From: Acidaminobacter sp. JC074
GTDB lineage: Bacteria; Bacillota; Clostridia; Peptostreptococcales; Acidaminobacteraceae
DNA length: 64,000 nucleotides
Direction: 5' to 3'
NCBI RefSeq assembly: GCF_022496765.1
Contig: NZ_VANV01000013.1
Coordinates: forward strand, 62,001-126,000
This document shows positions 15,705 through 25,238 of the stretch, one piece after another; the first letter of the stretch is position 1, and the number at the start of each line of letters is the position of its first letter. The notes below the pieces were generated by a model, which searched no databases, was not told the origin of the DNA, and saw only the letters and a list, made by a program, of their open reading frames with translations. The translations under genes and the position numbers were made by a program.

Positions 15705-17945
15705 TTATTGATTAAGTTGATAAATCAATCCTTCAAGTTCCGTTTCAGACATGCCACCGAACATCAGCAAGTTTCTAAGTGTCAAGGATGCTATAAAACC
15801 TTCTAAGGCATCTCCTTGAATCACGCCAGAACCGCCCATCATTTCAGCTATCTTACCTACGACCTGGTCTACCATTGCTTTGCCTACCGGATGGTCTTTA
15901 AGTTCATCAAGAGACGTATTTCTTGTATAAACTTTCTTTATAACTTGTGTGGATGTAACATTTATAAGCCTCTCAAGGTGAATCTGATCCACAGAAGAAC
16001 CAACCATCAATTTAAAGTCACCTGTTGCTACATGCCAATCTTTTATATCAACATTGTAATAGGCAAATGCTCTTTTACTCAATTTAAAAGTTACTGTCTT
16101 GATTTGACCTGGTTTCAACTCAACTTTAACAAACTCTTTTAGTTCTTTTTCAGGTCTAATCACAATAGGATTCATCTCTTTTACATAAACTTGTACTACT
16201 TCTTTTCCTAGTCTATTACCAGTATTTTTAATATCAACAGACAATGTCACAAACTCAGTATCATTTATCTGATCCTTATCCAGGCTTAAATTGCTGTATT
16301 CAAAACTTGTATAAGATAAGCCATGACCAAATGAAAAGAGTGTTTTCATTTCTTTTGCCTCATAATATCTATAACCTACAAAAATTCCTTCTTGATACAT
16401 AACCTTTGTCTCTTTACCTGGGAAGTTAAGTGAAGACGGATTGTCTTTCATCTTAATAGGAAAGGTCTCTGCTAATTTACCCGAAGGATTTACATGACCA
16501 TATAAGATATCAGCAATTGCCGCACCGCCAGCTTGACCACCTAAATAGCCTTCTAAAAGGCCTTGAACTTGATCAACCCATGGCATTTCGATAGGTGAGC
16601 CATTAGCCAATACCACAACCACTTTATCACTTACCTGACTTACTCTATCGATTAAGTCAAGCTGATTCTCTGGTATAGACATATGACTTCTATCATAACC
16701 TTCCGATTCATATCTTTCTGGAAGCCCAGCAAATATGACAACAAGGTCATTTGAATGAACAAGCTCTAAAGCGTGATCAACCAGCTTGTCATCCACTTGA
16801 TCTTCTGAGAGATTGTAACCTTTGGCATATGATATATTGCCAAGTGCTTGAAGTGAATCCAATGCACTATGTAGATAGGTTGGATTGATGTGTGAACTAC
16901 CGCCACCTTGATATCTAGATGCCACTGCCAATTCACCAAGAACAGCTATTTTCTGGTCACTTGATAAAGGTAAGATGTCATGGTCGTTTTTTAATAAAAC
17001 CATACACTCAGAAGCCACTTTTTTTGCCAAGTCATCATGCTCTTTTTTATCATAGGTCACCTGGTTTTGTTTTTCACTTCCTTTATAAGCAAGATCAAGA
17101 ACACGTGCAACCACTTTATCTAAAGCTTCACCACTTAAGTCGCTATTATTAACAGCATCAACAATTTTTTGATCATTTCTACCACCATTACCTGGCATCT
17201 CTAAATCCATGCCTGCTTTTATACCTTGAATACGATCATCTTCAGCACCCCAGTCTGAGATGACTAAACCTTCATAACCCCATTCATCTCTAAGAATTTC
17301 TGTTAAGAGTCTATGATTATCACTACAGTAAACACCATTAAGCTTATTGTATGCAGACATCACTGTCCATGGTTTAGCTTCCTTAATAGCAGTTTCAAAA
17401 CTGGCTAAATAGATTTCTCTTAAAGTTCTTTCATCAACAATGGTATCCACATTCATTCTCTTGTATTCTTGATTGTTGGCAGCAAAGTGTTTAATAGATG
17501 TGCCTACACCTTGACTTTGTACACCTAAAATATGATGTTTGGCAATTTGTGATGACAGATAAGGGTCTTCTGAAAAATACTCAAAGTTTCTGCCACATAA
17601 AGGTGAACGTTTGATGTTAACACCTGGACCTAATAAGACCGATACATCCTCTGATTGACTTTCTTCACCAAGGGCTTTACCGACTTCTTCTAATAGATCT
17701 CTATCCCATGAAGAAGCCAAACTGACACCTGATGGAAAACAGGTTGTTTTTATGGATTCATTTAATCCCAGATGATCGGATTCCCCGGCTTGCTTTCTAA
17801 GACCGTGTGGGCCATCGGTTACCATAATAGAAGGAATTCCTAATCTTTCGATGTCTTGTGTTGTCCAGAAATCTTTACCAGAACAAAGTGATGCTTTTTC
17901 TTCTAATGTCAATTCTTTTAACCACTCATTTACCTTTTTACTCAT
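15705..17945 (-). CDS. GH3 beta-glucosidase-type glycoside hydrolase
   Basis: 746 residues. The N-terminal barrel contains IMVTDGPHGLR, IKHFAANNQE and the nucleophile motif GLVISDWGAED (Asp231). The C-terminal sandwich and a fibronectin-III-like domain (VTLSVDIKNTGNRLGKEVVQ onward) follow. An extra C-terminal tail (about 670-746) is present. No signal peptide, so it acts on sugars already imported. It lies 8 bases after the GPH transporter, whose substrate it probably hydrolyses; AraC at 19425 is the likely regulator. Substrate is probably a beta-glucoside but could be a beta-xyloside. Confidence 0.9.
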   Translation of the reverse strand: MSKKVNEWLKELTLEEKASLCSGKDFWTTQDIERLGIPSIMVTDGPHGLRKQAGESDHLGLNESIKTTCFPSGVSLASSWDRDLLEEVGKALGEESQSEDVSVLLGPGVNIKRSPLCGRNFEYFSEDPYLSSQIAKHHILGVQSQGVGTSIKHFAANNQEYKRMNVDTIVDERTLREIYLASFETAIKEAKPWTVMSAYNKLNGVYCSDNHRLLTEILRDEWGYEGLVISDWGAEDDRIQGIKAGMDLEMPGNGGRNDQKIVDAVNNSDLSGEALDKVVARVLDLAYKGSEKQNQVTYDKKEHDDLAKKVASECMVLLKNDHDILPLSSDQKIAVLGELAVASRYQGGGSSHINPTYLHSALDSLQALGNISYAKGYNLSEDQVDDKLVDHALELVHSNDLVVIFAGLPERYESEGYDRSHMSIPENQLDLIDRVSQVSDKVVVVLANGSPIEMPWVDQVQGLLEGYLGGQAGGAAIADILYGHVNPSGKLAETFPIKMKDNPSSLNFPGKETKVMYQEGIFVGYRYYEAKEMKTLFSFGHGLSYTSFEYSNLSLDKDQINDTEFVTLSVDIKNTGNRLGKEVVQVYVKEMNPIVIRPEKELKEFVKVELKPGQIKTVTFKLSKRAFAYYNVDIKDWHVATGDFKLMVGSSVDQIHLERLINVTSTQVIKKVYTRNTSLDELKDHPVGKAMVDQVVGKIAEMMGGSGVIQGDALEGFIASLTLRNLLMFGGMSETELEGLIYQLNQ

Positions 17946-17953
17946 TTTTTCTC

Positions 17954-19282
17954 CTAACTCGCTTTCATCTGCATTTCATCTATCATTCTTTTTACGTCTG
18001 CTTCCTCTAAATCATAAAACTTGTAAATTATAACAAAACCAATAACCATACCTATTACAGGATATAAGGTCATCAACTTCCATATGCCATTCATGGCTCT
18101 TTCAGATTGTGCGGCATTGGCAACATAACCATAATAACCTAATAACATTGTACCGAAAAAACCAGCAAATGCGGTACCTAGTTTGGTAGAAAATGTTTGA
18201 ATAGAAAATGTAATTCCTTCATTTCTTTTACCAGTTACATAAGCACCATATTCAGCACAATCTGCTGAAAAAAGTCCCATCATCATCATTGGCGTATAAA
18301 GGGCAAATCCTTTTATAAAACTTAAAACCAAGAACAACGCAAAATTACTATAACCTATAAAATATTGGGCCAAGGTTACTAAGATGCCTACACCTGTTGT
18401 CACCAAAAATAGCTTTTTCTTTCCCATCATTGTAATCAGTTTAGGTAGAAAAACCGGAATAATCATCATAGGTAGAATACCGACCAACATCACGACTGAA
18501 AACAAGTCAAAATTACCAAGATTGTAAGTTGCGAAATAAGTCCCTACTGCAGAGCCCGTATTAAAACTCATCATGACAATAAAAGCACTGTAATAAATCA
18601 ACAAATACTTATTTTTATATACCGCTTCAAACATTGTCTTAATCGAAACGTTTTCCTGACGGTCATAAACAATTCTCTCTTTTGTAAAAAATCTTATAGG
18701 AATCATTGTAACAAGTGCTATTGCCATTAAGACAAGTGTCGCACCAGTCCATCCTAAAGCACCGATAATAGGTGCAGCTGCTACAGAGGCAATCATGCCA
18801 GCTATACCGGCAGCCAAACGTCCTATAGAAATAAGACTTACACGTTCATCCAAATTATCTGTCATGGCTGTTGCCAGGGCAAAGATAGGTACATCACTTA
18901 CTGTATAAATCATGCCCCATAAGATATAAGTAACATAAGCATAAATTAAGTTGCTAGTAGAACTACCACCTATATTGTAAAACAAGGCTATGGTAACAAG
19001 TGGCATTAAAACTGCTACTGCATTGATCCAGGGCTTAAACCTTCCACCTTTTAAGTTACATTTATCCACTAAAGCACCCAGCATAGGATCATTGACCGCA
19101 TCCCATACTCTTGCTACTAAAAACAATGTTGCTACTGCGGCTGGTGCAAGTCCTACTTCATCCGTATAAAACTGTGCTAAAAATGACAAGACCAAGATAT
19201 ATATAATATTTTGACCCACAAAAAAACTTCCGTAGGACATCCGTTCTGATCTTGTAGTTAGTAAACCTGCTTGCTTATTCAT
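17954..19282 (-). CDS. GPH-family sugar:cation symporter
   Basis: 442 residues with about 12 membrane segments. The GPH (MFS_2) signature is seen in ARVWDAVNDPMLGALVDKC and in the central cytoplasmic loop with basic residues. ATG at 19282 with GGGAGG upstream. It probably imports an oligosaccharide or beta-glucoside for the GH3 enzyme in the same operon. Confidence 0.88.
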   Translation of the reverse strand: MNKQAGLLTTRSERMSYGSFFVGQNIIYILVLSFLAQFYTDEVGLAPAAVATLFLVARVWDAVNDPMLGALVDKCNLKGGRFKPWINAVAVLMPLVTIALFYNIGGSSTSNLIYAYVTYILWGMIYTVSDVPIFALATAMTDNLDERVSLISIGRLAAGIAGMIASVAAAPIIGALGWTGATLVLMAIALVTMIPIRFFTKERIVYDRQENVSIKTMFEAVYKNKYLLIYYSAFIVMMSFNTGSAVGTYFATYNLGNFDLFSVVMLVGILPMMIIPVFLPKLITMMGKKKLFLVTTGVGILVTLAQYFIGYSNFALFLVLSFIKGFALYTPMMMMGLFSADCAEYGAYVTGKRNEGITFSIQTFSTKLGTAFAGFFGTMLLGYYGYVANAAQSERAMNGIWKLMTLYPVIGMVIGFVIIYKFYDLEEADVKRMIDEMQMKAS

Positions 19283-19300
19283 ATTCCTCCCATCCCTATT

Positions 19301-19328
19301 TTGACTATTTAATTTCCTGTGTTATAAT
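19301..19328 (+). promoter_or_regulatory. Sigma-A promoter of the AraC gene
   Basis: TTGACT, 16 bases, TATAAT, giving a start point near 19335 and a 90-base leader. Confidence 0.6.
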
Positions 19329-19346
19329 GGCACCATCTATGAATAT

Positions 19347-19375
19347 GATATATTTTTTGAAAATTAAAATATATC
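19347..19375. promoter_or_regulatory. 10-bp inverted repeat between GPH and AraC genes
   Basis: GATATATTTT, nine bases, AAAATATATC, perfect arms. It lies in the divergent spacer downstream of the AraC start point and over the likely GPH promoter region. Candidate operator; AT-rich arms make chance possible. Confidence 0.4.
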
Positions 19376-19424
19376 AATCTTCTTACATGTTATATAACAG
19401 ATTTTACATTAAGGATGTGTTTGT

Positions 19425-20231
19425 ATGTTTATTGGTAATTTAAAACTGAATGATCTACTGAATTCTCCTAAGATTTCTGATATGCTCTTAAGAGATGATT
19501 CCATGTTCCAAGAACACGCTTATAGCAATGCTACACACCATCCTTTCGAGTTAGAAAAGGAATTGTATGCAGCTATCATTGAAGGGGATGTTGATCAAGT
19601 AGAGGAAGTTGGGCGAAAATATAATGAGTATCATGTAGCTAACTTATGTAAAAATAATACCATCCGTTCTCTAAAGAATAATTTAATATGCTCTTGTGCC
19701 TTGATAACCAGAGTGGCCATTCAGTCTGGTCTGAATGAAAGATATGCTTATTTTCTAAGTGATCTATATATCAATAAAATCGAATCCTTGATAAGTGAAG
19801 ACGCAATTGTCAATCTCAACTCAGTCATGATATTGGATTTTATGAGTCAAATAAAAAAGGGCATTATTTCAAAGGAAAAACACTATTCGGAACTGACCAA
19901 TGAAGCCATTTCTTATATTGAAAAAAATCTATGTAAGCAAATAACCTTGCAGGATGTCTCTACTTCTATCAATGTCAACAACTCTTATTTATCTAGAGTC
20001 TTTAACAAAGATACTGGTATGAGTTTTAGTCAATATGTGCATGAAAGTCGAATAAAGAAGGCAAAACATCTGCTTCTATTCTCCGATTCAACTTTGATTG
20101 AGATTTCTACAAAACTTGGCTACTGTACACAAAGTTACTTCAACAAAACTTTCAAAAAGTTTACTGGTCATACACCCATGCAATTTAAGGAGATGAATCT
20201 GAACATAAGGGACAAATCCTTTCAATTTTAA
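19425..20231 (+). CDS. AraC-family regulator of the GH3/GPH operon
   Basis: 268 residues; ATG at 19425 with AAGGATG upstream. The C-terminal 100 residues are the two helix-turn-helix AraC domain (ITLQDVSTSINVNNSYLSRVF, then IEISTKLGYCTQSYFNKTFK and GHTPMQFKE). The N-terminal part (about 1-150) is helical rather than cupin-like, resembling the sensing region of YesN-type or PocR-like regulators. Divergent to the transporter and hydrolase genes, which it most likely activates. Confidence 0.85.
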   Translation: MFIGNLKLNDLLNSPKISDMLLRDDSMFQEHAYSNATHHPFELEKELYAAIIEGDVDQVEEVGRKYNEYHVANLCKNNTIRSLKNNLICSCALITRVAIQSGLNERYAYFLSDLYINKIESLISEDAIVNLNSVMILDFMSQIKKGIISKEKHYSELTNEAISYIEKNLCKQITLQDVSTSINVNNSYLSRVFNKDTGMSFSQYVHESRIKKAKHLLLFSDSTLIEISTKLGYCTQSYFNKTFKKFTGHTPMQFKEMNLNIRDKSFQF

Positions 20232-20253
20232 CCACCTACTTGGTGGTTTTTTT
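20230..20253 (+). terminator. Terminator after AraC gene
   Basis: AACCACC, five-base loop, GGTGGTT, then TTTTT, starting within the last codon. Confidence 0.85.
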
Positions 20254-20373
20254 AGACTTACAATAGGCTAAAATGCTGAGTTCTTATAATTTTTCGTTAT
20301 ATTTTTAACAATATATCTTTATATTCTAAATTGTCTGAATATAGTTATTTCAGTTATTTAACAGCTTTTTCTC

Positions 20374-20401
20374 TTGATTTATTTAAAATAAGGCGTATAA
20401 T
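20374..20401 (+). promoter_or_regulatory. Sigma-A promoter of brnQ
   Basis: TTGATT, 16 bases, TATAAT. Upstream to 20254 the spacer is AT-rich and shows no T-box or riboswitch that I can recognise. Confidence 0.6.
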
Positions 20402-20444
20402 CCTAGGTGTAAATATGTTAAATTTTTAACGAAAGGATCATACT

Positions 20445-21746
20445 ATGAAAAAGACAGACATTCTTATTTTAGGTTTAGCATTATTCGCCATGTTTTTTGG
20501 CGCTGGTAACTTAATATTTCCACCTGCAATTGGTAATCTAGCAGGTAGCGATTATATACTTGCCATAATCGGTTTCTTTATAACTGGCATCGGCATGCCT
20601 ATACTAGGCATCATGGCAGTCATAAAAGCTGGTGGCTCAATATCTGATTTTGGTAAACATGTAGGACCAACATTTTCAACTGTATTTGGACTGATCATAG
20701 CACTGATTTTAGGACCATTCATGGGTGTACCTAGAACAGGTGCAACAACATTCGAAATGGGGATTCAGCCAATATTACCTTCTGTACCAGCTTGGATAAT
20801 CATACTTATTTTCTTTGCATTAACTTGGTTATTATCTATCAAACAATCATCTATTATAGATATCATCGGAAAATGGATGACCCCTATATTGGTTACACTT
20901 TTAGTTTTCATAGTTGGCCTGGGCATCTTCAAAGGCATTGGTTCACCAATTACTCAAAACAAAGATGCTTTTAAAATCGGTTTTACAGGCGGTTATCAAA
21001 CCATGGACTTATTTGTTGCCATCATGCTGGGCTCGATTATATTAAAAACACTAAAGGATAAGGGCTATCACCAGAGCAAGTTTTTCTCTATCACATGGCG
21101 AGCAGGTATCATTGCTGCTATTGGACTGGCTTTAATCTACGGTGGACTACTTGTGCTAGGTGCCAATGGACAAACACTTTTAGCAGGCATCGACAGCAGA
21201 TCACTGATGACTGTAACGATTGTACAAGCAATTTTAGGAAATATCGGAAGCATTTTATTAGGGGTATGTGTTTCATTTGCATGTTTAACAACATCTATTG
21301 GTATCACAGCAGCTGCCAGTGAGTTCTTTGATCAAATCACACCTAAGTATGTCAAGTACAATATGATTGTAACCTTAAGTGTAATCGTCTCGGGCCTAAT
21401 GGCCATGGGCGGTGTGGAGTTCATTGTTTCTGTTGCAGGACCACTCTTAACAATTATCTACCCTATGGGCATTGTGCTTGTCTTTCTTAACCTATTTGGT
21501 CAACACATCAAGCATAAAAGTGCCTTCAAATGGACAGTTGTTGCGACAAGCTTAATCAGTCTTCCACAAGGCTTAAGTGAACTGGGGATATTAACTCAAA
21601 CAATCAATGAGCTTTTGGAACTCTTACCACTTAACTCATTGGGTTTACCATGGGTAATACCAGCAATCATAGGCTTTGGACTGGCAAATATCTACTATGA
21701 AAGCAAGAACAGAACGACTAAAAAAAGAATACAACCGCAATACTAA
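20445..21746 (+). CDS. brnQ: BrnQ branched-chain amino acid carrier
   Basis: 433 residues with about 12 membrane helices and the family start ILGLALFAMFFGAGNLIFPP. It imports leucine, isoleucine and valine with Na+ or H+. ATG at 20445 with AAAGG upstream. Monocistronic, closed by a bidirectional terminator. Regulation is not evident from the leader. Confidence 0.92.
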   Translation: MKKTDILILGLALFAMFFGAGNLIFPPAIGNLAGSDYILAIIGFFITGIGMPILGIMAVIKAGGSISDFGKHVGPTFSTVFGLIIALILGPFMGVPRTGATTFEMGIQPILPSVPAWIIILIFFALTWLLSIKQSSIIDIIGKWMTPILVTLLVFIVGLGIFKGIGSPITQNKDAFKIGFTGGYQTMDLFVAIMLGSIILKTLKDKGYHQSKFFSITWRAGIIAAIGLALIYGGLLVLGANGQTLLAGIDSRSLMTVTIVQAILGNIGSILLGVCVSFACLTTSIGITAAASEFFDQITPKYVKYNMIVTLSVIVSGLMAMGGVEFIVSVAGPLLTIIYPMGIVLVFLNLFGQHIKHKSAFKWTVVATSLISLPQGLSELGILTQTINELLELLPLNSLGLPWVIPAIIGFGLANIYYESKNRTTKKRIQPQY

Positions 21747-21750
21747 AAAT

Positions 21751-21776
21751 ATAACCAGCACAAGTGTGCTGGTTAT
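21751..21776. terminator. Bidirectional terminator between brnQ and GNAT
   Basis: ATAACCAGCAC, loop AAGT, GTGCTGGTTAT with perfect arms; serves both convergent genes. Confidence 0.85.
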
Positions 21777-22261
21777 TATAGTTTTCTTCCAAAATAAAGA
21801 TGATCACATGTATGATTGTCAAACTCTGCTATAGCTTTTATGCGTCCCCACTCCTCGAAATCATATTTTCTAAGCAGGCCCTTACTGGCTTCATTCACAT
21901 CTAGTAAAATAGCAACGATTGTCTTGTAATTAAGTCTTTTAGCCTCATCTATCATAAAGCTTAATAATTTGCTTCCTATGCCCTTTCCTGTAGCTTCAAG
22001 GTCTAAATAGTAACTGACCTCAACAGTTCCGTCCATAGCCCTTCTACCGGGTCTATAAGCTGAAAGATAAGCATAGCCTATTACAGTCTCCTCTTCAGCT
22101 ACATATAGTGGATATTTATCATCTCTCGCTTCAAACCAAGCCCGTCTTTCTTCTACTGTAAATGTATCCATATCAGCTGTACATTTTTGCGTTAAAATCG
22201 CTTGGTTGTAAATATCAGTTAAAATCTTCAAATCATCTTTTCTTGCTCTTCTTATTTTCAT
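21776..22261 (-). CDS. GNAT acetyltransferase, phosphinothricin/methionine-sulfoximine type
   Basis: 161 residues, complete GNAT fold. N-terminal KDDLKILTDIYNQAI, the EVSYYLDLEATGKGIGSKLL acetyl-CoA motif (G-x-G-x-G/S) and LRKYDFEEWGRI late motif fit the PAT/MddA subgroup, which acetylates amino acid analogues. Substrate not predictable. Stands between brnQ and pyk. Confidence 0.8.
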   Translation of the reverse strand: MKIRRARKDDLKILTDIYNQAILTQKCTADMDTFTVEERRAWFEARDDKYPLYVAEEETVIGYAYLSAYRPGRRAMDGTVEVSYYLDLEATGKGIGSKLLSFMIDEAKRLNYKTIVAILLDVNEASKGLLRKYDFEEWGRIKAIAEFDNHTCDHLYFGRKL

Positions 22262-22287
22262 GACACCCCTCCAAAACCATCATAACA

Positions 22288-22312
22288 TAAAAGGACAGCC
22301 ATTTGGCTGTCC
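22288..22312 (-). terminator. Terminator of pfkA-pyk
   Basis: GGACAGCC and GGCTGTCC pair around four bases; on the minus strand TTTTATG follows. Ends the glycolytic operon before the GNAT gene. Confidence 0.8.
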
Positions 22313-22319
22313 CAATTAA

Positions 22320-24074
22320 TTAAAATACTCTTGTTCTACCTTCATAAACAATACCCTTGTTTGAATCTAATGTGATTTCTTGACCATCTTCAATTCTTTC
22401 AGTTGCATTGTTAGCACCAACTACTGTTGGGATTTCAAGGTTTAAAGCAACGATAGCACCATGAGAAGTGTAACCACCCTCTTCGATTACCATACCAGCA
22501 GCTTTTTCGATGAATGGCATTAAGTCTCTGTCTGTTACTTGAGTAACTAAAATGTCGCCTTCTTTGAACTTAGCTTTTGCTTCTTCAACCGACTTAACCA
22601 CACAAGCATTACCTGTGATTGCAGTTCTACCAAGACCAAGACCTCTTAAAAGGATCTCACCTACGATTTGAACCTTCATTAAGTTAGTTGCACCTGTTAC
22701 ACCAATTGGTACACCAGCAGTGATAACTACTAAATCACCCTTCTTAATGTAACCAGCTTCTTTAGACTTGTTTACACCCATTTCGAAGATTTCATCTGTA
22801 GATGTAGCCATATCAACTAGTACTGACTCAACACCCCAAACTAATGATAATTTTCTTCTTACTCTCTCGTTCATTGTTGTAGCAATGATTGGTGCTTTAG
22901 GTCTAAACTGCGAAACTTTTCTAGTAGTAAAACCAGAAGATGTTGCAGTGATAATTGCAGCTGAATCTAAGTTAAGTGCTGTGTTACAAGTTGCATGAGA
23001 AACAGCAAATGTTACACCAGCTTCTACTAATTCTTCTGACTTCTTATTTAATAATGCTTTGTAATCCATAGTTGATTCCATTTTTCTAGCAATGTTAGCC
23101 ATTGTTTGAACAGATTCAACTGGGTACTTACCAGCAGCAGTCTCACCAGATAACATGATAGCATCTGTACCATCTAAGATTGCATTCGCAACGTCAGTTA
23201 CTTCTGCTCTTGTTGGTCTAGGGTTTCTTTGCATAGAATCTAACATTTGTGTCGCTGTGATTACTGGCTTACCAGCTAAGTTACACTTAGAAATCATAAG
23301 CTTTTGAGCTAGAGGTACATCTTCAGTAGGAATTTCAACACCTAAGTCACCACGCGCTACCATGATACCATCAGATACTCTGATGATTTCATCTAAGTTA
23401 TCCATACCTTCTTGGTTCTCAATTTTAGAGATAATATGAACATCTTGTAAATCACTTGATTCTAAGATTTTTCTAATTTCTAATACGTCAGCAGCTTTTC
23501 TAACAAATGAAGCTGCAATAAAATCAATACCATTTTCTAAACCGAAACGGATATCTGCTTCGTCTTTAGGCGTAATCGCAGGTAAGTTGATCTTAACACC
23601 TGGTACGTTAACACCCTTATGGTTTTTAACTTGACCTGTGTTCATTACAGTAGTAACAATATCGTTACCCTTCACTTCTTCAACTCTTAAACCTACTAAA
23701 CCATCATCAATAAGAATTGTATCACCTTTTACTACGTCTGCAGGAAGACCTTCATACGAAATTTGGCATTTATCTTGAGTACCAACAAACTCGTCAGTTG
23801 TAAGTGTGAATGTTTGACCTTCTTCAAGCACTACAGGCTCGTGGAACTTACCAGTTCTGATTTCAGGACCTTTAGTATCTAATAAGATAGCTACAGGCTT
23901 GTTTAATTCTCTTCTTACTTCTTTAATCATTTCAATTCTTGCAAGGTGCTCAGCATGGTCACCATGTGAGAAGTTCAGTCTTGCAACATTTAAACCATTC
24001 TCAACAAGTTTAGAAAATACTTCTTTCTTCTCACTTGCAGGGCCAATGGTACAAACAATTTTAGTTTTTTTCAT
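22320..24074 (-). CDS. pyk: Pyruvate kinase with C-terminal PEP-utiliser domain
   Basis: About 584 residues; the ATG at 24074 (MKKTKIVCTIGPAS) is preferred because GGAG lies 9 bases upstream, with a second ATG at 24080 too close. The barrel contains NFSHGDHAEH, MVARGDLGVEIP and ATQMLDSM. The last 110 residues add the phosphohistidine-like domain (GGYTSHGAIVALNLEIPTVV) found in Firmicute enzymes. Converts PEP and ADP to pyruvate and ATP. Downstream of pfkA by 13 bases: a pfkA-pyk operon. Confidence 0.95.
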   Translation of the reverse strand: MKKTKIVCTIGPASEKKEVFSKLVENGLNVARLNFSHGDHAEHLARIEMIKEVRRELNKPVAILLDTKGPEIRTGKFHEPVVLEEGQTFTLTTDEFVGTQDKCQISYEGLPADVVKGDTILIDDGLVGLRVEEVKGNDIVTTVMNTGQVKNHKGVNVPGVKINLPAITPKDEADIRFGLENGIDFIAASFVRKAADVLEIRKILESSDLQDVHIISKIENQEGMDNLDEIIRVSDGIMVARGDLGVEIPTEDVPLAQKLMISKCNLAGKPVITATQMLDSMQRNPRPTRAEVTDVANAILDGTDAIMLSGETAAGKYPVESVQTMANIARKMESTMDYKALLNKKSEELVEAGVTFAVSHATCNTALNLDSAAIITATSSGFTTRKVSQFRPKAPIIATTMNERVRRKLSLVWGVESVLVDMATSTDEIFEMGVNKSKEAGYIKKGDLVVITAGVPIGVTGATNLMKVQIVGEILLRGLGLGRTAITGNACVVKSVEEAKAKFKEGDILVTQVTDRDLMPFIEKAAGMVIEEGGYTSHGAIVALNLEIPTVVGANNATERIEDGQEITLDSNKGIVYEGRTRVF

Positions 24075-24087
24075 ATTCATACTCTCC

Positions 24088-25047
24088 TTAAATTGATAGC
24101 ATTTGAGCTAATTCATACATTTTCTTATTTAGACGATCATTTGGTTTTACAGCATCTTCTAAAGAAACATCAATGATGTCGTTGCCATCGATACCAACGG
24201 CACGACCACCTTTTCCTTCCATTAGAAGTTCTACAGCTCGGTTACCAAAGCGGCTAGCAATTATTCTATCAAATGCTGTTGGTATACCACCACGTTGTAA
24301 ATGCCCAATAATCGATACTCGTGTATCCATATCTATTTTATCTTTGATTGCATCAGCAATATCATATGGCTTGCCAACACCTTCAGCAACCAAGATGATA
24401 TTGTGAAGTTTACCTCTGTTTTTTCCTTGAAGAAGTTTTCTGCAAACCTCATCTATATCAAAGTCTACTTCTGGAATAATAATTGTTTCTGCACCACCTG
24501 CAAGTCCTGCATGTAATGCAATGTCACCACAATGTCTTCCCATTACTTCAACGATATTTGCTCTACCATGAGATGATGATGTATCTCTTAAGTTACCTAT
24601 GGCGTTTACAACCGTATTGATTGCAGTATCAAATCCAATTGTATAGTCAGTGTAACCTAAGTCATTATCTATAGTGCCTGGAATACCTATTGTAGGAAAA
24701 CCATTTTGCCATAATTTGAAGGCACCATTGTATGAACCGTCACCGCCACATACGACTAAGCCGTCAATGTTGAAGAGCTTTAACATATCCAGCCCCTTTT
24801 GAAGGCCTTCCTCAGTCTTAAACTCTAGACATCTAGCAGACTGTAATATGGTACCACCTCTATGTATAATATCACCAACTGATGAAACATCCATATCAAA
24901 GATGTCTCCTTCTATTAAACCTTGATAACCTCTTCTAATACCTGATACTTTTAACCCATTAAATATTGCCACACGAACAACAGCTCTAACGGCTGCATTC
25001 ATACCTGGTGCATCTCCACCACTTGTTAAAATCCCGATTCTTTTCAT
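24088..25047 (-). CDS. pfkA: ATP-dependent 6-phosphofructokinase
   Basis: 319 residues starting at [21 protein letters not shown] (ATG at 25047, GGAG upstream); an extended frame further up lacks a ribosome site. [31 protein letters not shown] and MGRHCGDIA are the substrate and allosteric motifs. The first Gly after the GTIDND motif and GGDGS suggest ATP rather than pyrophosphate as donor. First gene of the glycolytic operon. Confidence 0.95.
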   Translation of the reverse strand: MKRIGILTSGGDAPGMNAAVRAVVRVAIFNGLKVSGIRRGYQGLIEGDIFDMDVSSVGDIIHRGGTILQSARCLEFKTEEGLQKGLDMLKLFNIDGLVVCGGDGSYNGAFKLWQNGFPTIGIPGTIDNDLGYTDYTIGFDTAINTVVNAIGNLRDTSSSHGRANIVEVMGRHCGDIALHAGLAGGAETIIIPEVDFDIDEVCRKLLQGKNRGKLHNIILVAEGVGKPYDIADAIKDKIDMDTRVSIIGHLQRGGIPTAFDRIIASRFGNRAVELLMEGKGGRAVGIDGNDIIDVSLEDAVKPNDRLNKKMYELAQMLSI

Positions 25048-25136
25048 GTTTTTCACTCCAATCATTGTTATGATTTTTGTCAGTTGGTACGTTATCGTCC
25101 CGGACACAAAATTTGTCCCAGGTTGTCACATCTATA

Positions 25137-25166
25137 ATTCTATAATAATAAGTGCAATATTTCAAA
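25137..25166 (-). promoter_or_regulatory. Promoter of pfkA-pyk
   Basis: On the minus strand TTGAAA, about 18 bases, TAGAAT. The leader after it can form a GGACA/TGTCC hairpin near 25090-25112, of unknown role. Confidence 0.45.
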
Positions 25167-25219
25167 TGAAAATGTCGCAAAATCGTCACTTTTTACAAGG
25201 ATTTATGTGTTTTTTCACA

Positions 25220-25233
25220 TGATAACGTTTTCT
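25220..25233 (+). promoter_or_regulatory. cre-like sequence upstream of pfkA
   Basis: TGATAACGTTTTCT matches the CcpA catabolite-response consensus TGWAANCGNTNWCA at 12 of 14 positions, about 55 bases above the -35. Confidence 0.3.
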
Positions 25234-25238
25234 TTTTT

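Noticed and set aside
15705-17945. Long plus-strand frames opposite the GH3, dnaE and pyk genes
   Set aside because: They lack ribosome sites and family motifs and are explained by the genes on the other strand.
20254-20444. T-box or amino acid riboswitch before brnQ
   Set aside because: No specifier loop, T-box sequence or terminator/antiterminator pair could be seen in the short leader.
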